From: Eumeta japonica
Lineage: Eukaryota; Arthropoda; Insecta; Lepidoptera; Psychidae
Reading direction: 5' to 3'
Assembly: GCA_005406025.1 (NCBI GenBank)
Contig: BGZK01001447.1
Location: 62,001-126,000 of the forward strand
Length of the DNA: 64,000 bases
A model generated the notes under the pieces. That model saw nothing but the letters and a program-made list of their open reading frames with translations, was not told where the DNA came from and ran no database searches. Each line of letters begins with the position of its first letter. Positions within the stretch are counted from its first letter, which is position 1. This document shows, piece after piece, positions 37,901 through 48,983 of this stretch. The translations under genes were made by a program, and so were the position numbers.

Positions 37901-38419
37901 CAGTTATTACGAGTATAAAAAGTCCCATGCACGATTAAACTAATTTTGTTTTTTTTTTTGCGAAGGATCAATACTCAAATATGCATAAAGAGCAGTATAT
38001 ATTATATGTACTCTTAATTTTTAGCGTTAAACCTAGTGCCTTTAAGGAAATTATAAATAGCTTTAAATACGTAAACCAATAACTTTTTTTTTTCGTTAAT
38101 GAAACGACAAACGATTTAAGTCAACAGCTTTATTGTACTTTAATTTAACTGTTAAAGTAGCTGTTTGACGAGCTTTTTTTATAGGTAGTCGTACTTGCGA
38201 TTTGTATAATGTACTGAGAATATCACATAATTCATGAATTTTTTTAATGGATATTCGAATTTTCGGTTGTTCCCGTTTTTTTTCTCGAATTCAATATCGT
38301 CATATCCCGAAATCACAACTTTTTCCTTCATTAGTTTTTACAAAATTTGATTCCCTTTGTGCATCTTTATAATGTGATTTATCGCTGTTTAAGAATATTC
38401 ACGGACGAAATAAACATAA

Positions 38420-38905
38420 AAAAACTTGCCAAGTGCAAGTCGGATTCATCGATTCATTCACGAAGGGTTCTATATCACTGTTGAACACTACATACTTTTT
38501 TAAAATAGTTAATGAAAAACAAGAATCAAGAAACAAGAATCAAAATTAAAATTGAATAAAAAACGCCAAAAAAAACATGTTTCTTGTATAGGGACGTCTT
38601 ATATTATTCAACTTTACTTTGTTTTTATTATTTGATTTTATAGCGACAACAGTAATATTCACTGTGTGAACATTTAAAACGTTTACCTATTGCCATTATT
38701 AAAGTCGAACAAAAAATGTTAAAATAACATATTTCTTATGTGCACCCCCTCACCCTTTATTTAATGTTATTTTTATAATAGCAACAGAAATGAAAACTGT
38801 GTTAATTATCTAACACACAGACACGCAGACAGACGTAGAGACAGTCAAACGAGAGAGGCTTAGTAAGAGGGTCCTGTTCGAAACCATTTGGGTATGGAAC
38901 CCTAA
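38420..38905 (-). repeat. Second copy of the same short repeat, inverted
   Basis: On the minus strand it starts at 'agggttccatacccaaatgg' (about 38890), passes the 'gtctgtctgcgtgtctgtgtg' block, and ends with 'cgacttgcacttggcaag' near 38430. The two internal 'acatgtttcttgtat'-like stretches suggest a partial internal duplication. Confidence 0.6.
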
Positions 38906-39399
38906 AAATAATCATTGGAATTAAAAGCATTTTCATATGTTGTTCGAAGATGTGAAGTATCAGTAAACAAAACCTTACGAGTTCTTTCAACAGCATCTGC
39001 TAAGTTCGCGAACAACTTAGCGGGAGGTTGTCTGCCTCGAAAAAACCTATCTATTTTACCATGTGCTCTATATCTATATAACAAAACGTAATTTGTATAA
39101 TAAAATGTATTTTCAACAAACCAACAGTACATTATACTGTAGTCAACAGCGTTTTCTATCAAATTTTATTAAAATCGGTTTATTCGTTATCTACTTATAA
39201 GACGATACGAGCGCCGCTATTTATGTGTCTGGAACTGGCCACTTACAGAACGATATTTAAAAAAGTAATTACGACATTTGAAAATGGAACTCCTTGACTG
39301 TAGAATACAGTTTGTCTTACGTAACTGTCAAATGTTTGATCACTGTGGGCATTTATGTAGTCTTTTCAAATTTAAATATATTATGCTACACATAGATGT

Positions 39400-41420
39400 A
39401 TAATAGATATATATATCCATAGAAGAATAAGAAGCAAATTAACAAGAAGTCGAACTGGTTATGTATATGAATACTTGTCCTCTAAATACTTATGAATTGT
39501 ACAATAGCATTTGTTAATAACAAATTGTTTAATAATAGTTCTAAATTTGATTAAGGGTGATTTTTTACATTTTCAAGGACCTTACTGAACATGTGCACAC
39601 AAGGCTCCTTAAATGTATTCATGACTTTATGTAAACATAGTTTCTTTTTATTTCTTCTATAGAATTTATGTCGATCACTATTTTGTCAAATATTTCTATA
39701 CTCTTTTTTACATATATTAAATTTCCATACATAAATTGAGATGCCAGAGTTACTTTTTTTTTAAGGAGATTCCAATTTCCTTAAACTTAATTCTAAGAGG
39801 TACTTTAGGTCTCAGCCTGTAAATGGCTCGAACAAGCTCGCTTTTGCAGAACGAAATTTCTATCAATATTTGCAGTATATCCCCATAGTAAGACGCACTA
39901 TGACATCAAGCTATGAAAACAGTAAAAATAGGCCAATCTGGTGTTTTGAATATCTGACGTATCTCTTATCTTTTAATTGCGTATGCAGCAGATCTTAGTC
40001 TTTTCGTCAACATACTGATATACGGATACCGGAACCCATTGAACTCTGTTATCCAGAGTAACGACCAAGAATACAGAAGCATCAACAAACTCTGATTTCT
40101 CATTTGTCAATAGAATGGTGCCCGATCCTTGTTTTACGTTCAAAAGTATGAATATTACACATTTAACTTCCTTCCTATTGATAAGGAGGTTATTTATAGT
40201 AAACCATTTTTTCAACTCTGCTGATAGCAATGTTTACATCACCATAGATGAATTGTTGTCATTTGTCTTTAAATAAAAATGAAGTGTCATCTACGATCAT
40301 ATAACCTCTTGAATACCCCCAACAAGGCCAGGTGAGTTATTAGTATAAACTAAAAACAGAAACGGACCAAGGACTGATTCTTGTGGTACTCCCATGTAGA
40401 TCACAGATTCGGACGATCTTTGCTATTGATATCGATACTCTGAAACCTGTTACTCGAATATGACTTCAGAAGGCCGAATGACAGACTTGTAAACCCATAA
40501 CGATGTAGCTTCTCGATCAAAATTTCATTATTTACACGATCAAGTACCTTGGAGAGAGCACACACCCCCACTACATCCCGCGAATCTTCCCGGAATCCTA
40601 AAATTTATTATACAAACTCAACCCAGCATCGATTGTCCAGCGGCCTTCCATGAAACCGAAATTTTTTCTGGATACTAAATCTTTACTATGAAAATATGAT
40701 AACAGTTGATTCAAAATCAATTGTTCAAAGATGTTAATAAATGTCGGAATTATGGATATAGATCTAAAGTTTATGGGGTATAATTTACTACCACCTTTAA
40801 ATGTAAGGATTATTTTACTTTGTTTCATCGGATCGGGAGACACGCCATCATCCAGACATTCATTAAAGAAAAATTTTAAGTGTGGTGCAATAGAATCAAT
40901 AATAGAGTTTAAAATTTTAACTGACAGACTATAGAGGTCAGCACTCTTTTCCAGTTGTACTGACTTAAATACCTGGACAACGTCTTACAAATCTACATAT
41001 TTAAAATCCAAATTAAAGTCATTAGGCGGAATATTTTTCTTCAGTAACGATTCAGCAAAAGCGGAAGATAAGTTACGACATTTGGTGATTGATATTGGAA
41101 CATCAGGAAAGAATTTCACAAAAGCGTCAACTTTTATAGTACGTTTCAAAATTTTGTGATCTATCTTAAGCTGAAAATTAAGATCGCAATTCTCAATTTT
41201 CCCAGTTTCATTATTTATGACACTCCAAGTTGTTTTTATTACGTTTTCGCTTTTTTTTATTATAAACATAATTTTAGCCGCGATACATACACACTTAAAA
41301 GTTTTTGAATAGTTTTTAATATACTCAGCAAAACTCTCGCTTTTATTATATGATCTTTCATCATAAAGGTCGTATAATCACTTTCTACATTTATGCATTC
41401 TTACTGTTGACCAATCACTA
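39400..41420 (-). mobile_element. Jockey/CR1-like LINE, decayed reverse transcriptase
   Basis: Minus-strand frames in order from 41269: NVIKTTWSVINNETGKIENC, VPISITKCRNLSSAFAESLL, then at about 40840 MKQSKIILTFKGGSKLYPIN and FRSISIIPTFINIFEQLIL, FGFMEGRWTIDAGLSLYNK, VLDRVNNEILIEKLHRYGF, GVPQESVLGPFLFLVYT, and MIVDDTSFLFK (the catalytic xxDD box), ending with WFTINNLLINRKEVK at about 40210. This is the palm and finger order of a non-LTR reverse transcriptase. Frameshifts and stops are frequent. Sequence down to about 39400 is shared with the copy at 12930-13700, so it probably belongs to the 3' part. No endonuclease domain is seen, so the element is 5'-truncated. Confidence 0.8.
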
Positions 41421-44400
41421 AAAGATAACTGCTCATTTATTTCAATATTTTTCTCTATAAAGAACTTTATTCCTTTGAACGAGTAAGATGCACATTTAAC
41501 TTTATTTGCGGTCAAGAAAGGATTTTAACAGTTTTGAACAGCAACTTAGTTTCTTGAATAAATATTTTCTTACTGTAGATCCATTTATTAGTTGATTGCA
41601 GTAAAAAGAAGTCACGTATTACTTTATTTATAATTACGTTTTATAAGTGGGCACGTTTCCCGCCCATTGGCAGGCGGCGGCGGTGGGCTGCGCGTGCGCG
41701 GACACGCGGACCGGTTTTGTTACTGTACCTTTCATTCATCGATCGGATGGCCTCTAAGGGTATTCGTGTCACGCGCCGGGGGCCGGCGCTGGCGCTGCCG
41801 CGGTCGAGTCCGGACTCTGTCAGTTAACCGATGCTTACCGGTTTTTTCTGTTTATAATTCGATCATGATTTATGGTAATCGGAAACGAATTCCGATCTTT
41901 GTAAAGGTAATTTTTTTCAAAATCGGGTCAGAATCGGAACGATGTAAATTCTTTTAGGATGCCGTAGAAGATCCGTTTTTATAGAAATTGGAATGGAAGT
42001 GAGATATTTAATTTCAATCGTTTTTCTCAACGGTTCGAAGAAACGGCACTAAGCTAAGAATTATTATCTATGTAGTTCATATCTTTGTGAGATAAAAGAG
42101 GTCAACGTTTTAACTCATGATCTAAAGGATTTCGGCACAGAAGTGTCAATATAAGTGGCAGTTTGGTAGATCACATCCGACCCACAATTGATTAATTACA
42201 TTTTTTTATTAAAGGTGATTGCAATGTGAGCATATGTAATGCGAAAAGGATGCCAAATGTACGTACTACATATGGTACATAATTATGACGGCGTTATGCA
42301 TAACTGTGTCTTTCATTTATTTTAAAATACTTGTTAAATACAGTTTTCCATAAAAAAAATGATGGGATCAAAGAATCTTTCTGATGCGACCGCACTAATT
42401 TATGTCTCATAATGGCACGCGTTCTCTTCGGGTTTGAGGATACCGGGCGTGAGCACTCTTTCCAAGGTACCAGACGTGCAGTCTGTGTCTATGAGAACCA
42501 AACTATACCAATAAATTTAGAACAGTGTGCATTAGCATCTATATACTTAGAACAGTACGTAACTTGCGGCTACGGAAACGCGGGCCGCAAGGGCGTCCAG
42601 GGTTTCAGGCGCGGTGGCGGCAGGCGGTGCAGGCGCGGGAGGCGTTTCGTACCTCGGCCTAGCAGCAACAGGCCAAGGGAAGCGACGCAGACCTCGAGTT
42701 CAGCAGAAATGGTGACAAATGACGCGGTCAGGGCAGAAGTCATGGGCTCCAAGCTCAGTGACAACAGGAAACAGCAGCGGGCGTGCCGGGAAGGCGCCAC
42801 CGACTTCGGGTTCCACCGGTAACGCTTCGCTGAGTGGAAGCCTAAGCCCCAGCCCCACGAGGGAACCTGAAGAAGTGTCTTGCTCCGTCGGTGTCAGCTA
42901 GACAAGAGCGGGCTCCGGCTTGCAAGCAGTGTGACATCTTAGTTGAAAAAAATTCGTAGACTCTCTATGGCTTTCAAGTCAAAAATAATTAAATTTTACT
43001 ACGTCTTGGTTTAGTAGGTTTTACTAGGGCCCAGAGGCGAGCAAGAGGGTGCGTCAGAATGCCATCAAGTTGCTACTGTCCAGCCCAAGCCGGCATAATA
43101 AAAATAAAAACCGTTACAGTAATTCAAAGCTTCGAGTATGTTACCGTGAAATATTTCTAGTTCTTAGAATTTAAGTTTCAAGTTTCGTAGCTACAAAAAA
43201 AAACAATTCCAATGAGCTTCAAGCACTTGCCCGCCTGTCTGTTTATCGTAACCGCTTAACTAAGGGTAATTTATGTCATCGACTTTCAATTTAATATAGT
43301 TTCAGTATTATGATAAATTCTGAAAAAAAAGTATATCAAACGAAAAGTCCCATATATGCCCAAAAAAAAAACCCACTCAGAATATCGTATAAATAGCAGC
43401 GAAGCGGATGATTTTATCAAAAGAAATCTTTGGAAAGAATAAACTGATTATGTTCGGACTTACGGTATTTAGAAAGGTGTCCTCTCAATTTTAGAACCCC
43501 TGAAAATTTTAGCAACTCTATCGATTTAAAAAATTATGAATAATAGCTAAATATTTATTATTTTTTTTTTAGTAAGTTTAATAATATTGCAATGTTCTTT
43601 TCTCGAATTTAATCATTTTTGATTAAATTCGAGAAAAGAACATTGCTTTCTCTGAATGCTGATTAAAACTGGCCAGTTTGAACGAGAAAATTTGAAAAGA
43701 AAATGTTTTTCTTTTTTAATAATAAATGCAGCGACTGATTAAAATATGATGCACGACAATCGAATGAGATTTAATAATTTTTTTCTTTTCGAGCTAAAAA
43801 ATGCATAAGTATGAGCATCTCAAAAAAAATCGAAAGGAGCGACACGTTTTGGAGTTGGCCCGCAGGGTCAACCGTCTTCTATATTATTTTCAAGCCTAAT
43901 TACACAGAACCCTGTTTGGGTGATTTTGGCTCGCGCTTAACCAGCGGTCACCTCATCACTTCGCTACTAAGCTGATGTGCTCCGTCGCACAGCCCAGGAG
44001 GCGGCAGCGCCGTTCTACTTGTCGCCCGGCCATTTCTCGTACGTGCAAATTCGCATTGTTCACCGTAAAAGTAAGAGGTTTCACCGGCCGCGCCCGCGGT
44101 GCCTTACGGCGCACGCGGCGTTCTATGACGTTTGTAGTTTGTCATCTGAGTTATAAATTACGGTAAATTAAAATCATTTGTTGTTTTTTACTCTTTTTTT
44201 TTATAAATACAAATGTATTAGCCTTTTATATTGAAACATGTATAGAAATAGAGAATTATAAAACTGTGTTCGGTTTGAAACGAAATTAATATAACGCCAT
44301 CTACAACTACAAGTTATTCAAAAAATACACGCGTCCTACAAATATGTCAAATTATGTTTATAAATAGAAATTTACTAAAACAATATCTAGATAAGAAATT

Positions 44401-45079
44401 TAGCGAAACCTTCATTCGTTAACTGATACTGATTTTCTGCAAGATTTAGGTACAATTTTTCGCCTACAACGACATCGTATAACCTAAGTGTATAGCCTGC
44501 CGTGGGTCAGTCTTAAAGTACGGTGTAATCGAAATTGATTTTTTTGATTTCGGCGGGAATCTACGTGCTGTCATCGCCAGTTGGGCCCGACGACGTCGCG
44601 ACACGCCTCTATTTGAAATGCGCTGATACTGAAGGGAAATAGCATACGATTTGCATGAGCTCAGTCACACGTTTGTCACAGGACCACCCAGGGCTTGGTC
44701 GTGACTCCGCTAGCATCTGTTTCATTCAAGAGTTCATGAATTCCCTGAGGTTACATTACACGTTCTTAATAGAATTTCGAATAAATTTTAGAATCAAGAA
44801 AATGGTTCTGAATTCAACTAATTTATTTTTAAGGTTACTTAAGAACTTTATAATTTATAATCGGCTATCAATTTTTTTTTCATAATTTGTACGTCCAGTT
44901 GTCAGAACGGAGATCATGATGTAATTGATGAAATTGCTCAAATAATATAAACACATCATATCAATTTGGGTAATTTATATACGTTTGTTTACAGAAAGTA
45001 TTGTTTGGTGAATAGGAACTAATAATGAAGAATCACCTAAGCTCTGATGATGTTATCTGTGACGAATCGATGGAATTTT
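41421..45079. other. Intergenic DNA with two GC-rich islands
   Basis: Islands at 41640-41835 and 42560-42910. The second has open frames in more than one phase on the plus strand (for example Ala/Gly-rich then Ser/Pro-rich, ending TREPEEVSCSVGVS), but no splice structure or known domain. A perfect hairpin lies at 43589-43646. Confidence 0.4.
43589..43646. repeat. Perfect 27-bp inverted repeat, 4-base spacer
   Basis: Arms 43589-43615 and 43620-43646 are exact reverse complements around 'tttt'. Transcribed, this would form a long perfect hairpin, shorter than typical pre-miRNA hairpins and without mismatches. Confidence 0.95.
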
Positions 45080-46151
45080 AACTTCCCGCTAAGAAAATTG
45101 AAAATTTTTTAAAATTTTTGGGAAGTTATTGGTTTCACCCCATTTTGCAAAAATCGAGTTCTCGTCAGATCCCGACGTTCTGAGGGTCTAGGAAGCTTCC
45201 CTGATCATCCCTGAGATAATGTCCGTATGTCTGTGTGGATGGGTGTGTGTGTGTGTGTGTGCATGTGTGGATGTATGTAAACCTCTTATAACTTTTAAAC
45301 GGCTTGACCGAATCGAGCCCACTAAACGGCGTTCCAAATAGTTTCACCAAACTTAAATTTCCTGAAAGTTTGGGTTGATTTGGACCGGTAGATTTTGAGA
45401 TATTTTCAAAAACGAAGAAATTTTTTAATTGGTTTTTCAAAATAACTTTAAAATTGCTTGGCCAATTAATTCCAAAATCTAACCAGCTCTTAACCTATTA
45501 AAAACACGTCGATTGCCACAAAGTGGGTCAAAATCGGTTGATTCCTTTGTGAGAAATCGTTGTCGAAAGAAATCGAAAAAAACAGTTTTTTTGGAATAGC
45601 TACGAAACGGCTTGACCGATCAATTTCAAATTCTAACCAGCTCTTGACCCCGTAAAACACGTCAATTGCTGCAAATCGGGTCAAAATCGGTTGATTCGTC
45701 TGCGAGAAATCGTTGTCGAAAGAAATCGAAAAAAAGTTGTTTTTGGAATAACTACGAAACGGCTTGACCGATCGATTTCAAATTCTAACAAGCTATTGAC
45801 CCTATAAAAACACGTCGATTGCCGCAAATTGAGTCAAAATCGGTTGATTCGTTTGCGAGAAATCGAAACAAACCGTTTTTTGAAATAACTACGAAACGGC
45901 TTGACCGATCGATTCTAAAATCTAATCAGCTCATGACCCTGTAAAAACACGTCGATTGCCGCAAACCGGGTTAAAAATCGGTTGATTTGTTCGTGAAAAA
46001 TCACTGTCAACAGAAATCAAAGAAAACTATTTTTTCTAATTTCCTCGAAATTTTTTATCTGGTAAATAAGTACCTCCGATTTTTTACTCAAAAAATCGCA
46101 TCAAATTCGGTAAAATATAGAGTGTTTCGAACTCGAAATTAGCGGGAAGTT
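45080..46151. mobile_element. Non-autonomous element with 13-bp terminal inverted repeats and tandem core
   Basis: The left end AACTTCCCGCTAA (45080-45092) is exactly inverted at the right end TTAGCGGGAAGTT (46139-46151). TTAA occurs overlapping or flanking both ends. No transposase is encoded; most of the interior is a tandem array. It looks like a MITE-type DNA transposon whose core expanded. The superfamily is not assigned. Confidence 0.6.
45300..46035. repeat. Minisatellite, about five units of 137-154 bp
   Basis: Units start at 45300, 45454, 45608, 45760 and 45897 with 'cggcttgaccga' (diverged in the first two). Each contains 'aaaacacgtcgattgcc' and 'gggtcaaaatcggttgattc' forms. The central units are most alike, and the outer ones are older and more diverged, as expected for local array turnover. 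A (GT)n run lies just before at 45246-45261. Confidence 0.85.
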
Positions 46152-46661
46152 TTAAGATTGGCCTACTGGGTCAACCGCTTTTCTAATTTTTTTAAATGTT
46201 ACAGGCGCAGGTACAGCAATTTCATTCATTTCGGATCCAGGATTTCGGTCCGAGGACGGGATTTTTTTGTGTGATAATTTATCTAATAATGGATGCAGAC
46301 AAACAAGACAAAAAATAGTGCTTCGGTTCTGTAATAAGTTATGCGTTTGGTGTAGTGAAGTGGAACTGATGGTGAAGCACCAGGAGAATTCGTCAAGACT
46401 TCACTGTCATGTAGAAATCGGTTGAGTACTTTCTTAGTTATGTGAAGCACCTTACTTTATTGCCACTTACATGTTCCATTTTCTGGTGATTTGGGAAATA
46501 ATCAGAAAATTGAATGCTCTTGGAAACTAATCAACTTAATTGATGACCTGACGAAAGCGAGAGTCTCAGTGTAACAGCATTCTAACCAAAATGTAGATTT
46601 CATATTTGTAAAAATCCTAACAGTATTCAGAAATAATGAACAATATTGCTTTGTTTCCATC

Positions 46662-46750
46662 CATATAAAAGACATCAACGCGCGCGTACATTGCAAAATA
46701 ATTACCTTAACTTGGTTACGAAACATGTATTGTTAAATATTTTTAATAAC
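46662..46750 (+). repeat. Dispersed repeat, copy 1 of 3
   Basis: 'ataaaagacatcaacgcgc', then 'ggttacgaaacatgtattgt' and 'taaatattt'. It is homologous to 48427-48515 (same order, 'ggttacagaaatatatattg'), and its first 22 bases recur at 53672-53693. Confidence 0.6.
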
Positions 46751-47469
46751 AGAGTCAAATTTAAACAAATCAAACAAAAAGAAAAATACTGCAATGATAT
46801 CGATAAATGCAAAAATTAATAAGAAATAACTAAACTCAACATTGAAACAAAATTATAAACATAAATACAAACCGTAAAGCAATGAATCAAAGGAATGCCA
46901 AATTATGAATACTGAGATTGCCAACACAACTGGCTCTGGCGTATATTTCGGTGGCGTCGACTCAAAAGCAACTCTAATTATTCTAATGGAATCTTAAAGA
47001 AGGCTATCTTTTTTTGTAATATAATTTATATTTAAGCCCATGTTGGGTTTGCTTATGAGATCGCTTGTGAGCCGATCGAGCCGATCCATTGGTGTGTTGT
47101 CATTACAAATACATATTCACACGTACGTATTGATAAATATGATCGTATGATTACGACCGGTGAGGTAGGGGCAGTTCAAGCGCCCTCTGCGCGGGCGCCG
47201 TGCGGCGCGCGGGCGCGCCGCCGCTGCAACTTCGGTTATTGAACTGTGAATGCGTTACATAATAGCACCGAAGCTGCATGTATATTGTATCTTTAAGTAA
47301 AGATCTTCGGTACTTTTTGTTAATGTTCTTGTGACTTTTGAAAGATTTGAGCAAATAAGGTTATTTCTCTCAATATATTCGTTTTGTGGAGATGAAGGTT
47401 CTTCTATTTATACAAATTACATAATACTAGGATCCCATAGGTAGCGCTCTGGAAAATTTCTTAATAAAC

Positions 47470-47501
<32 letters not shown>

Positions 47502-47503
47502 TA
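47470..47503. repeat. (AT)n microsatellite
   Basis: A run of AT dinucleotides broken once by 'ac'. Confidence 0.9.
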
Positions 47504-47869
47504 CCAAAAATATTCATATTTAAAACACACCTGGTATTTGTTTCGTACCAAAAAGAACATCACAAAATCTCGACCTCATAGATGGCGCTATAGTTTAAGT
47601 ACTATAAAATTTTAACCCATAAAATGTGATGTTTCATATTTACACAAAAGTTTGCGTTTTCAATAAGAAAAATTAAAACATTTTATAAGAATAATGGGAG
47701 CTGTGCATCAAAAAATGAAAAACCCACATACCACCAACCTTTAAAGGCAGAACAACGTCTGCTGAACGAGCTCGTGGTGTTAAAAATTTTCTAGTCGGTC
47801 TAGAAAAATAGTTCAGTTACAACTATTGAAAAAAAGACGCGTGAGAGCGCGACCAACTACGTGATTACA

Positions 47870-48017
47870 TTTTTCAGCGTATTCTGGCTCGCCTCCAGGT
47901 TGCCTGTAGACGTCATCCGCCGCAGCAGGCTGCGCTCCGCGCCCGTCCGCCCGCGCAGGCCGGTAGCGGGTGGCGTCCGCTTTTCAAAAAGTTTTGTTGC
48001 CCGCAGCTCACGCACAT
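47870..48017 (+). other. GC-rich block ending in a good splice donor, possible non-coding first exon
   Basis: This block is GC-rich and ends at CATCCCG followed by GTGAGT, a strong donor sequence. It lies about 850 bp upstream of the signal-peptide exon on the same strand. It could be an alternative 5' UTR exon. No acceptor with a clear pyrimidine tract is seen just before 48859, so the link is weak. Confidence 0.2.
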
Positions 48018-48426
48018 CCCGGTGAGTAGCGAGTTGGATGTTGTTTGAACCTTAATTTCAATATAAGTCTTTGCTAACGATACGATTTTTAATTCGATAT
48101 GTCGAATGATTCATGAGCACAGCAAAAATTTCAAAGAAATTTGTACCAAATGAGATTCAACTTAGACGAGTCACCACGGATGACGTGATCCCATAAGCGG
48201 CGTTATGCTCACGGGATGTCGGTCGCGCCCTATGTTTTCGCGACATTCGCGGTGAGAGCTTTATTATAAGCGTTTCATAGTGTAAATTATTTTATGCCGA
48301 ACTATTAGCTCAAACGCCGTCAGATCGATCCGGTAGTCGGAAAGCGGCGTTCGGTAAAACGCACTGAGGCCAAGAACGTCATTGTCTCGTTGACCGTTTG
48401 AAAATTAGTACTAGAGTTTTGGACGC

Positions 48427-48515
48427 ACATAAGACATCAACTCGCATGTATATTGTAAGATTATTACGTTAATTTTGGTTACAGAAATATATATTGTCAA
48501 ATATTTAAAATAGTT
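48427..48515 (+). repeat. Dispersed repeat, copy 2 of 3
   Basis: Homologous over about 90 bp to 46662-46750, same orientation, diverged by substitutions. It lies 350 bp upstream of the signal-peptide exon. Confidence 0.6.
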
Positions 48516-48858
48516 TAATCGATACAGTACTATCAAAATCTAGGGCTTTTACAGGCACACGTGTTTTAAATTTAATACGTACATAAATTATTTCAATCTA
48601 ATGGATACGAAAAAGATAATACCAAAAAAAATTAAACTGTGTATAAAACTGTAAAGTGAAATTGAACAATTACAGCTATCGCTATAATTTCGGACGACTC
48701 GAACCGTTTCCTTCGGCAATAGATAGAAACGATCTTTGATAACGCGCCGCAGGGAAGGGGAGGGGAGGGCAACGTAGAGTGACTTTCACCCAGCGTATGT
48801 GGAGTGTGGGGAGGAAGCGAGGCAGTTGTGCGCGCGCGCCGCCCCGTTCGGTCGCGGA

Positions 48859-48885
48859 ATGAGCAGCGCCCGCGATGCCCAGTGA
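48859..48885 (+). other. Upstream ORF overlapping the signal-peptide start
   Basis: An 8-codon frame (ATG AGC ... CAG TGA) begins 16 bases before the main ATG and ends inside it, in a different frame. If the transcript starts upstream of 48859, scanning ribosomes would meet this ATG first. The second in-frame Met of the main frame (48893) lies just after its stop and could be used by reinitiation. This assumes the transcript includes 48859. Confidence 0.4.
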
Positions 48886-48983
48886 CCGCAGGATGCTCGT
48901 GACCACGGTAGCCCTGGCCCTCGCGGTCGCACTGCGTCTCGCCGCCGCCCAGGACGACTCCTTCGCCAGCTCCTTCCTCTCCG
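48875..48983 (+). CDS. First coding exon with signal peptide, possibly masquerade-like clip-domain serine protease homologue
   Basis: The ATG at 48875 opens 36 codons plus one base before the donor GTTCGT at 48984 (an alternative donor GTAGTT is 4 bases downstream). The peptide has a basic start (MPSDRRM), a hydrophobic core of Val, Ala and Leu, and a small-residue cleavage region (LAAAQ), then the mature start DDSFASSFLSG. This is a textbook secretory signal. The mature start resembles what I recall of the N-terminus of insect masquerade proteins, extracellular non-catalytic serine protease homologues with clip domains. That match is from memory and only about ten residues long. The exon sits in a GC-rich island in AT-rich DNA. 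No downstream exon is recognised up to 64000, so the first intron would be over 15 kb. A second in-frame Met at 48893 is an alternative start. Confidence 0.5.

Larger units (their letters stand above)
35081..39399. other. AT-rich DNA with repeats and one unexplained frame
   Basis: Besides the listed repeats, the minus strand at about 39075-38905 reads RAHGKIDRFFRGRQPPAKLF then ANLADAVERTRKVLFTDTSH and ends NSNDYF, a protein-like fragment I cannot place. It abuts the start of the inverted short repeat. Confidence 0.4.

Noticed and set aside
45165..45684. Open frames inside the tandem array
   Set aside because: They arise from the repeat unit and are out of phase between units.
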